Part shown: piece after piece, positions 6,780 to 11,590 of the stretch
How the letters are laid out: each line of letters starts with the position of its first letter
Position numbering within the stretch: the first letter of the stretch is position 1
DNA from: Anaerolineales bacterium UBA3940
Lineage (GTDB): Bacteria > Chloroflexota > Anaerolineae > Aggregatilineales > UBA3940
Reading direction: 5' to 3'
Assembly: GCA_002385675.1 (NCBI GenBank)
Contig: DGDY01000181.1
Span: 1-11,590, forward strand
DNA: 11,590 nt
The notes under the pieces: generated by a model
What the model was told of the DNA's origin: nothing
The model's input: only the letters and a program-made list of their open reading frames with translations
Database searches by the model: none
Position numbers and translations under genes: made by a program

Positions 6780-8087
6780 ATGACCGATGACAGGAAGCCC
6801 CCTCGCCGCCCGTTTGGAGAGCGCGATGACCAGGACCGCCAACGCCCTTTTGGCGCTGTGACGGGTGGTCCCGGTCGTTCGACCCCGCCGCCTGAGCCGC
6901 CCGCCCCGGTTGAGTCGGATCCATCGCCTGCCGATGGCATCGTCGCTGACGATGGCGTTACCGCCGCCGATGATGATATCGCTACCGACGATGGCGTTAT
7001 CGGCAGCAGCGTGCGCCGTGCAGATACCCCCTCGTACTTCCCCGCGCCGTTCGGATCGCGGCGGGGCGGCTATCGCCCGATGGAATCATATTACGAAGGG
7101 CTGCGGGAGCCTGACCCCGACCCGGAGCCAGAACCGGAGCCTGAACCGCTGGTTGCCGTGCTGGACGACCTCGACGCAGAGCCGGAGGCAGAGGACGAGC
7201 CAGAGCCACAGCCCGCGCCCGGCGGGGCGTCCGGGGAGGACGGCGAGCGGCCTGCTATCCGCTTTGGCGTGGTGCTGTGCACTCTCGCGGTGATCGCGCT
7301 GGCCGCCGGGGGTGTGGCAACGCTGTTTACCTGGTGGACGCCCAACGCCTTCCTGCCGAACGAGTCGGTGGACCAGCTATCGGTGGCGCTGGCGACGCAG
7401 TCCAGCCTTGCCGTGCCGCCGCCGCCCACGTCCACACCGGAGCCCACGCCGGACATCTCGCCGACCCCCGAGCCGCCGCCGGTGCCGCGCATCGGCATCG
7501 TCGCCGGGCACAGCGGCGTGCACCCGAGTTCCGGCCAGCCCGACCCCGGCTCGGTGTGCCCGGACGGGCTGACCGAGGCGGAGGTCAACATGATGATTGC
7601 CACGCAGGTTGTGGACTGGCTGAGGCAGCACGGCTACGAGGTCGATCTGCTGGAGGAGTTCGACTCGCGCCTGCCTGGCTATCAGGCCAATGCGCTCGTC
7701 TCCATCCACGCCGACTCCTGCGACTACATTAACGAAGTTGCGACGGGGTTCAAGGTGGCGAGCTTCGCGGAGTCTAATTCGCCCGAGGAGGACGCCCGGC
7801 TGGTTGCGTGTCTGGTCAACCGCTACGCGACGACCACTGGCCTGCAGCTACACAACAGTATCACGTTTGACATGACGCAGTATCACACCTTCCGCGAAGT
7901 GGCGGACACGCCCGGTGCGATTATCGAGGTCGGCTTCCTGAACCTTGACCGCGAATTCTTGACGCAGAGCCCGGACGTGGCGGCTCTGGGTATAGCGCGG
8001 GGCATCCTGTGCTACCTGCGCAACGAGCCGATTGATGGCCCGGCAGGCGCGCCACCGCCGGAGCAGCAGCCCACGCCTATCCCGTGA
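6780..8087 (+). CDS. Membrane-anchored N-acetylmuramoyl-L-alanine amidase (Amidase_3) with long acidic cytoplasmic tail
   Basis: A 435-residue peptidoglycan amidase that should cut the bond between N-acetylmuramic acid and L-alanine. Residues 1-160 are disordered and rich in Pro, Asp and Glu, with a 13-residue repeat (DDGV at 57-60 and 70-73) and an alternating D-P/E-P run at 111-122. One membrane helix spans about 161-186. A Pro/Thr linker (about 212-236) leads to the Amidase_3 domain. Zinc ligands are His244 (GIVAGHSG), Glu266 (LTEAEVN) and His310 (LVSIHAD), and the catalytic Glu is Glu383 (AIIEVGFL). All are present, so it is probably active outside the membrane. No ribosome binding site precedes the ATG at 6780; a leaderless message is proposed. 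The frame is open upstream to 6678 but that part overlaps the previous gene. The 8108 gene follows at 20 bases, probably in the same transcript. Confidence 0.88.
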   Translation: MTDDRKPPRRPFGERDDQDRQRPFGAVTGGPGRSTPPPEPPAPVESDPSPADGIVADDGVTAADDDIATDDGVIGSSVRRADTPSYFPAPFGSRRGGYRPMESYYEGLREPDPDPEPEPEPEPLVAVLDDLDAEPEAEDEPEPQPAPGGASGEDGERPAIRFGVVLCTLAVIALAAGGVATLFTWWTPNAFLPNESVDQLSVALATQSSLAVPPPPTSTPEPTPDISPTPEPPPVPRIGIVAGHSGVHPSSGQPDPGSVCPDGLTEAEVNMMIATQVVDWLRQHGYEVDLLEEFDSRLPGYQANALVSIHADSCDYINEVATGFKVASFAESNSPEEDARLVACLVNRYATTTGLQLHNSITFDMTQYHTFREVADTPGAIIEVGFLNLDREFLTQSPDVAALGIARGILCYLRNEPIDGPAGAPPPEQQPTPIP

Positions 8088-8107
8088 TGTATCAGGAGAA
8101 CGACCCT

Positions 8108-8458
8108 ATGAGCGACCAGCAGAAAGAACTCGTCGTCTACACCCGCTCAACCTTCTGCCCGTACCAGCGGCGCGCTGATCGCGTGTTTGAGAAGTACAAC
8201 CTGCCGCACCGCACCATCCTGATTAACCAGGACCCTGAAGCCGAGCAGCGCGTGCTGAACTGGACGGGCTTTAAGTCCGTCCCGACGATCATTGTCGCCC
8301 GCCCCGGCGAGGTCGTGCCTTATGAGGAGCCTGCACCGCTGGAAAAGGGCAAAAGCCCGCGCGGCATCGACCGGGGCAGCATGATCACCGAGGCGACAGA
8401 GGAGCAGCTTGAGGCCTGGCTGCGCAAGCACGGCTTTATCGAGAACGGCAACGAGTAG
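8108..8458 (+). CDS. Glutaredoxin-like thioredoxin-fold protein with CPYQ active site
   Basis: A 116-residue cytoplasmic protein with a glutaredoxin fold. The first strand and active site read VVYTRSTFCPYQRRA (Cys17); the second cysteine of CPYC is replaced by Gln, so only one redox cysteine is present. GFKSVPTIIV (residues 54-63) holds the cis-proline Pro59. Between this strand and the last helix lies an insert of about 25 residues (ARPGEVVPYEEPAPLEKGKS onward, ending DRGSMITEA). The last helix is EEQLEAWLRKHGF. The protein likely reduces or binds glutathione-type or other low-molecular-weight thiol adducts by a monothiol mechanism, or transfers electrons; the partner is unknown. I chose the ATG at 8108, which has AGGAG nine bases upstream. 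A GTG at 8084 overlapping the amidase stop would add eight residues but has no site. Confidence 0.8.
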   Translation: MSDQQKELVVYTRSTFCPYQRRADRVFEKYNLPHRTILINQDPEAEQRVLNWTGFKSVPTIIVARPGEVVPYEEPAPLEKGKSPRGIDRGSMITEATEEQLEAWLRKHGFIENGNE

Positions 8459-8501
8459 GCTCTGCCTGCAAGCTGCTTCCTCCGGATATTCCCAAACACC
8501 T

Positions 8502-8936
8502 CTAACGTAGCTCGGCCAGGTTCGTAGCGGCGACGCTGGTCGTCGGGACTTCGCCCCCCATGGCGGCGATCCCGGCGAGAAAGATCAATGGATAGCCCAG
8601 GATGACGAGCAGATACCACCCCATGCCCACTCGCCAGCGGAGGATTGAGCGCCAGAGCTCCCGGGTGCTGCCGGGGCCGCCGGTCGCACGGGACACGATA
8701 AAGGCAGCGGCAAACGGCCCGGTGTAGGCCGAAGCAAAGAAGAGGATGATCCCCAGGGCGTTGGGGATGGACAGCAGCCCGAGGCCGCGCTGGGACAGGA
8801 CGACCGGCGCAAAGACGAGCCAGGTACCGAGATAAGCCAGTACAAAGTAAGCGATCAGGGGGCGGCGGCGCACCAGAGCTTGCAGCCCCGGCCTCCCCGT
8901 GCGTTCGGACACACCCGTGACAGGGCTCGCATTCAT
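8502..8936 (-). pseudogene. Truncated CPBP-family membrane protein, catalytic half missing
   Basis: A 144-codon frame beginning MNASPVTGVSERTG with GGAG about eight bases upstream. Three hydrophobic segments are seen (about 30-50, 60-85, 112-135), with family-like stretches LIAYFVLAYLGTWLVFAP, YTGPFAAAFIVSR and LRWRVGMGWYLLVI. This is the pattern of the N-terminal half of CPBP (CaaX protease and bacteriocin-processing) integral membrane proteins, which usually have about 250-320 residues. The core motif EExxxR and the later histidines are absent because the frame ends at LAELR-TAG, and only 43 bases separate the stop from the glutaredoxin gene. The missing half is not in another frame. A deletion seems likely. 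A short, deliberately reduced membrane protein is the alternative. It could still be translated. Confidence 0.6.
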
Positions 8937-9137
8937 GTTTACTTCTCCACCAAACAACCACGACCAGTAACGTCGGTGCATGCTGCCGCGAGGAGCAGGG
9001 CAGAAGAGGGCTGTTCGCTGAGAGGGGGAGAGAATGCTCATCGAAGCCCTCCCATCGTACGGCGAGTTTGGGCCGGTGCGCATCAGGCTTTGGGCGGAGG
9101 CAGGCTCAACAATGGGACGGATGCTGGCTGTGGAGAG

Positions 9138-9186
9138 GTTCTGTGCCGAAACACAAATCAGCCCGCGCGGCGGGGGCGGCGGGCTG
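9138..9186. repeat. Direct repeat copy 1, right beside the ABC permease 3' end
   Basis: 49 bases identical in 48 positions to 11058-11106, same orientation, the only difference being T at 9144 versus C at 11064. Both copies contain CCGAAACACAAATCAGCCCG and the G-rich loop. Flanking bases differ on both sides. The two copies enclose the whole ABC transporter unit. Confidence 0.85.
9148..9185 (-). terminator. Terminator of the ABC-2 exporter unit
   Basis: Read on the minus strand, AGCCCGC and GCGGGCT pair around a 12-base GC-rich loop and are followed by GATTTGTGTTTC. It lies about 20 bases past the permease stop at 9206. The T-rich tail is interrupted but the place and stem support termination. 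Unlike copy 2, the outer GATTTGTGT arm has no partner on the other side here. Confidence 0.55.
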
Positions 9187-9205
9187 TTACGGATCTCACT
9201 CCCCT

Positions 9206-10018
9206 TCACGTTCCCAGGTCGCGCCGCTCGAAGACCACCATCCCGATGGCGACAAAGGCGACGGCGAGCCCCACCAGCAGCGCGAAGTACCCCCAGTTGA
9301 TACCCTCGATGAGTACGGTATCGCCGGCATAGTACGTCCACGGGGAGATATCCCGTACCCAGCCGGGCAGATCGGTGATGGGCTGGAGCGTGTACAGGAA
9401 GTAGGTGATGACGGCCAGCCCGGCGGAGACGCCGACGGCGAGCCCCTGCGAGCCCTTCACCCCGGTCAGGCCGAGTGCGAGCGCCCCGAAGAACAGCGTG
9501 ATGGCGAAGATCGTCAGTATCCCCTCCAGCAGCCGCCCGGCGTCCAGCGCCACGTCTACCATGGCGCCGCCGATCAGCATGCCGACGTAGCACGTCGCCA
9601 GCACAATTAGCGTGAAGGCGACGAGCGCCCCAAACTTGGCGAGGAAGACGCGCCAGCGCGGCACCGGGTTCGAGAGCAGCAGGTCGAGCGCGCCGCTCTC
9701 CTCCTGGTGGCTGATCAGGCTGCTGCCGAAGCTCACTGCAAAGGCGATGGTCAGCGCAGGCAGGAAAAAGTTGAACAGCTCAATTGACAGGTAGCCCTCC
9801 ACCGTCTCGAGTGTCGACGCTTCACCGATGAGCGCGCGCAGCGAGTCGGGCATGTTCTCCAACAATTCCGCGAAGCCGCTGGCCTGCGCTACCGTCGGGA
9901 ACAGCGTGACCATCCACAGGCATATCAGCCCCAGCCCGGCGGCCCACCCCAGCAGCGGGCGGCGCAGGTCGCGCAGCGTCTTGAGGAACACGGTTTGCAG
10001 CATCAGACCGTTAAGCAT
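9206..10018 (-). CDS. ABC-2 type transporter permease
   Basis: A 270-residue membrane subunit with about six helices. After MLNGLMLQTVFLKTLRDLRRP, the first helix is at about residues 22-40. An outside loop follows with ENMPDSLRALIGE. Next come FFLPALTIAFAVSFGSSLIS and then EESGALDLLLSNPVPRWRVF, the E-x-G-x-L-D-L-L-L-S-x-P-V-x-R segment typical of ABC-2 exporters on the cytoplasmic side. Three further helices end in GMVVFERRDLG. It pairs with the ATPase encoded just upstream. The ATG at 10018 is chosen for its AGGAGGT five bases upstream; it overlaps the ATPase gene by eight bases, so translation is probably coupled. The substrate is unknown; relatives export antibiotics, lipids or polysaccharide parts. 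A terminator hairpin follows the stop. Confidence 0.9.
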   Translation of the reverse strand: MLNGLMLQTVFLKTLRDLRRPLLGWAAGLGLICLWMVTLFPTVAQASGFAELLENMPDSLRALIGEASTLETVEGYLSIELFNFFLPALTIAFAVSFGSSLISHQEESGALDLLLSNPVPRWRVFLAKFGALVAFTLIVLATCYVGMLIGGAMVDVALDAGRLLEGILTIFAITLFFGALALGLTGVKGSQGLAVGVSAGLAVITYFLYTLQPITDLPGWVRDISPWTYYAGDTVLIEGINWGYFALLVGLAVAFVAIGMVVFERRDLGT

Positions 10019-10928
10019 GGGGCACCTCCTCGCGGTCTGTCCGGCCATTCGGCGCGTAGAATGTCAGGAAGATCTCTTCGAGGTTCGGCTCCTCGCTGCG
10101 AATGTTCAGTACGGTGAACTGCGCCGCCGTCTTGACGACCGCGTCGAGCGAGCCGACAACCGTGCAGCGCAGCCGGCTGTCGTCCACGCTGACATCCTTC
10201 ACGCCGGGGAGGTTCTCAAAGGCCTCCGCCGGCACCGGCTGTTCAAAGGCAATCTCAAGCCGCCGCAGCGCCCGCGCCTTCAGATCGGCGATGTGCTCCA
10301 CCGTGACGAGTCGCCCCTCGCGGATGATGCCCACGCGGTCACACACGCGCTCGACCTCCGGCAGGATGTGGGAGGACAGGAAGACCGTCTGTCCGTTGGC
10401 CCGCGCCTCGTCGATCAACTCGTAGAAGGCCTGCTGCACAAGCGGGTCGAGCCCGGTTGTAGGCTCGTCGAGGATGAGCAGGTCGGGCCGGTGCATGAAG
10501 GCCTGGATCAAGCCGATCTTCTGCTTGTTGCCGTGCGAGTAGGCGCGAATGGGCCGGCTCAGGTCTGCGTCCAGCCGATCGGCTATCGTCTCAACGTAGC
10601 GCCAGTCTACCCCGCCGCGCAGGTTGGCGAGATAGCGCAGCAATTGCTCGCCGGTCAGGTTGGGGTAGAGCGCCAGTTCGCCCGGCAGGTTGCCAAGCCG
10701 CCGGCGGATAGCCACCGTGTCGCGTGTGGCGTCCAACCCAAAGATGGTCGCCCGGCCCGAGGTCGGGCGCAGGAAGCCAAGCAGGGTGCGGATCGTCGTC
10801 GTCTTTCCGGCGCCGTTGGGGCCGAGATAGCCGAAAACCTCCCCCTGGTTCACGCTCAGGTTGAGGTCGACGATACCGCGTGCTCGCCCGTAGGACTTTG
10901 TGAGATGGTATGTCTGGATGATGGGCAT
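10011..10928 (-). CDS. ABC transporter ATP-binding protein (BcrA/EcsA-like)
   Basis: A 305-residue ATPase that drives the partner permease. Walker A is GPNGAGKTT (36-44). The Q-loop position reads LPGELALYPNLT, with Gly where Gln is usual, a change common in this subgroup. The signature is YSHGNKQK (130-137), Walker B is LLILDEPTTGLDP (150-162) and the switch is SSH (His187). A C-terminal region of about 90 residues, with repeating beta strands and ending NLEEIFLTFY, is typical of drug- and lipid-export ATPases. I chose the ATG at 10928 (MPIIQTYHLTKSYG) because GGAG lies six bases upstream. The GTG at 10940 overlaps that site. The gene is first in a two-gene unit. Substrate unknown. Confidence 0.93.
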   Translation of the reverse strand: MPIIQTYHLTKSYGRARGIVDLNLSVNQGEVFGYLGPNGAGKTTTIRTLLGFLRPTSGRATIFGLDATRDTVAIRRRLGNLPGELALYPNLTGEQLLRYLANLRGGVDWRYVETIADRLDADLSRPIRAYSHGNKQKIGLIQAFMHRPDLLILDEPTTGLDPLVQQAFYELIDEARANGQTVFLSSHILPEVERVCDRVGIIREGRLVTVEHIADLKARALRRLEIAFEQPVPAEAFENLPGVKDVSVDDSRLRCTVVGSLDAVVKTAAQFTVLNIRSEEPNLEEIFLTFYAPNGRTDREEVPHA

Positions 10929-11013
10929 AGTTTTCTCCACGAGATTCGGCGTCCGTATGTGGTGTTCAGGCTATACATTATGCCGCGCGTTTATCGGTCT
11001 GAGCCACCACGTA

Positions 11014-11043
11014 AGTATCGTGAAGTTTTGGGGAGATTGGCAA
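11014..11043 (-). promoter_or_regulatory. Candidate promoter of the ABC exporter unit
   Basis: On the minus strand TTGCCA (11043-11038) and GATACT (11019-11014) are 18 bases apart. A second possible -10, CATAAT at 10982-10977, lies nearer the gene but lacks a good -35. The leader would be about 80 bases from the first. The promoter lies inside the repeat-enclosed segment, so the unit carries its own start signal. Confidence 0.3.
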
Positions 11044-11057
11044 GTCTAACCAGCGGA

Positions 11058-11106
11058 GTTCTGCGCCGAAACACAAATCAGCCCGCGCGGCGGGGGCGGC
11101 GGGCTG
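11058..11106. repeat. Direct repeat copy 2, upstream of the ABC exporter unit
   Basis: Same 49 bases as 9138-9186, one mismatch, 1,920 bases away and in the same orientation. In this copy the sequence continues so that the hairpin arms are complete. Confidence 0.85.
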
Positions 11107-11114
11107 ATTTGTGT
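11071..11114. terminator. Perfect 16-base-pair hairpin, probably a bidirectional terminator
   Basis: Arms 11071-11086 and 11099-11114 (ACACAAATCAGCCCGC and its complement) enclose a 12-base G-rich loop. On the minus strand the GC core is followed by GATTTGTGTTTC, on the plus strand by GATTTGTGTC. It lies 22 bases beyond the end of the minus-strand frame that closes at 11137, which is where a terminator of a minus-strand gene would sit, and it insulates the ABC unit. Confidence 0.65.
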
Positions 11115-11590
11115 CAAGCGTATGTGGGCCAGGTTGCTATAACGGACGTCGATGTACGGTGTCGATGTTCAGGTTCGGGTCGGCGATGACGTTGGCGTCG
11201 GTGTCGATGTTGGCGTTCAGGTCGAAGTCCAGGTTCGAGTTAAGGAAGTCGGTGTCGAAGTCGAGATGTCGAGTCCTGGTTCTGGTCGAGTCTGAAGTCG
11301 AAGTCGGCGTCGTCGTCGAGTTCTGGTTGATACTGTTGTTCAAGGTGCCTGGCCGCTACGTCAACATTACTGACCAGGCGGGAGGTGGAGTCGGAGTGGG
11401 TGTTGGGTGGGAGAGTACTCCCGTCTGGACGAAGTTAATGTTGCCGTTGACAATTCGGATTATATGTCAGGGTAGATATTTGGCCATCGGACTTTGGGTC
11501 GAATTCCATCTGGCCATATTGCCTGGTCAGATGACCAGTTACATTTTTTACATTTGTGCAGCGATGGGGTCGGACAGAGAGGTACGGTAC
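11115..11590 (-). other. No intact gene: six-base-periodic tract and possible gene remains
   Basis: From about 11145 to 11340 the plus strand repeats GTN-NNN (GTCGATGTT, GTCGAAGTC), with at least two single-base slips at 11160 and near 11293. On the minus strand one frame closes at 11137 and reads alternating D/N residues such as FDLNANIDTDANVIADPNLN, preceded by TTTPTSTSDSTRTRTR. Above an in-frame TAG at 11358-11356, the same frame reads NINFVQTGVLSHPTPTPTPPP. A different minus frame is open from the window edge to about 11440. A decayed secreted-protein gene with a Thr/Pro linker would explain this, but non-coding low-complexity DNA would too. The right part (11440-11590) is visibly richer in A and T and contains a 16-base dyad. 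I do not claim a functional gene. Confidence 0.35.
11523..11538. promoter_or_regulatory. Perfect 7-base dyad, possible operator
   Basis: CTGGTCA and TGACCAG flank a two-base GA centre. This is the form of a dimeric repressor site in an A/T-richer, gene-poor stretch near the window edge. The regulated gene and regulator, if any, lie outside the window. Confidence 0.3.

Larger units (their letters stand above)
8937..9205. other. Gene-free stretch between the CPBP remnant and the ABC permease
   Basis: These 269 bases hold the first copy of the 49-bp direct repeat with its terminator-like hairpin (9138-9186). Further left is the leader of the CPBP remnant. I see no further gene; frames read through here are short or continuations of neighbouring frames. 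No good promoter pair for the CPBP remnant was found. Confidence 0.5.

Noticed and set aside
7091..7603. Minus-strand frame rich in Gly/Ser opposite the amidase gene
   Set aside because: The low-complexity Gly-Ser run is only the reverse reading of the Pro/Glu-rich tail and linker.
8937..9593. Upstream extension of the CPBP remnant frame on the minus strand
   Set aside because: It runs through the permease gene out of frame and through the repeat; GGAG before the ATG at 8936 marks the real start.
9828..11189. Plus-strand open frame of 453 codons
   Set aside because: It is the antisense of the well-supported ABC ATPase and part of the permease, with no domain of its own.
11447..11478. TTGACA with TATATG or TAGATA boxes on the plus strand
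   Set aside because: The -35 is perfect, but no -10 lies at 16-18 bases; spacings are 8 or 20.
11294..11590. Plus-strand open frame to the window edge
   Set aside because: It has no early start codon with a ribosome binding site and begins in the periodic tract; no domain is recognisable.

Overview
The window looks like chromosomal DNA from a GC-rich bacterium, most likely a member of the Chloroflexota (Anaerolineae-like). This is an inference. It rests on the GT87-type mannosyltransferase-like membrane protein, the LLM-class F420-type oxidoreductase, the SanA-like protein, and secreted proteins with Thr/Pro-rich linkers (TPTPTASPTP-like) behind an N-terminal membrane segment or lipobox. No phage, CRISPR, tRNA or rRNA was seen. 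Nearly every gene has a clear AGGAG-type ribosome binding site.

Layout. 1-1169 (-): start of a GT87/DUF2029-like polytopic glycosyltransferase that runs off the left edge. 1418-2931 (-): a translationally coupled pair, LLM flavin/F420 oxidoreductase followed by a PduO-type cobalamin adenosyltransferase, closed by a long hairpin terminator. 3042-3713 (+): SanA/YdcF-family protein, divergent from the LLM gene. 3938-6059 (-): a secreted M28 zinc peptidase with a C-terminal beta domain, followed by an unrecognised P-loop protein. 6188-8458 (+): an unrecognised four-helix membrane protein, a membrane-anchored N-acetylmuramoyl-L-alanine amidase that appears to be leaderless, and a CPYQ glutaredoxin-like protein. 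8502-8936 (-): a truncated CPBP-type membrane protein lacking its catalytic half. 9206-10928 (-): a two-gene ABC-2 exporter (permease and ATPase). 11115-11590: no convincing intact gene, but a six-base-periodic low-complexity tract and possibly the remains of a minus-strand secreted-protein gene.

How the genes relate. SanA, the amidase and the GT87 protein all belong to cell-envelope work, and the M28 protein is exported. The ABC-2 pair is an independent transcription unit enclosed by a 49-bp direct repeat (48/49 identical), each copy containing a terminator-like hairpin. Three hairpins in the window share ACAAATC/GATTTGT arms and lie at 3' ends of minus-strand units (two clearly, one probably). 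This suggests a lineage-specific terminator family.

I do not see a clearly new multi-gene system. The best leads are the repeat-bounded exporter beside a half-deleted CPBP gene, the unrecognised P-loop protein, the amidase with a long acidic cytoplasmic tail and leaderless promoter, and the degenerate tract at the right end.
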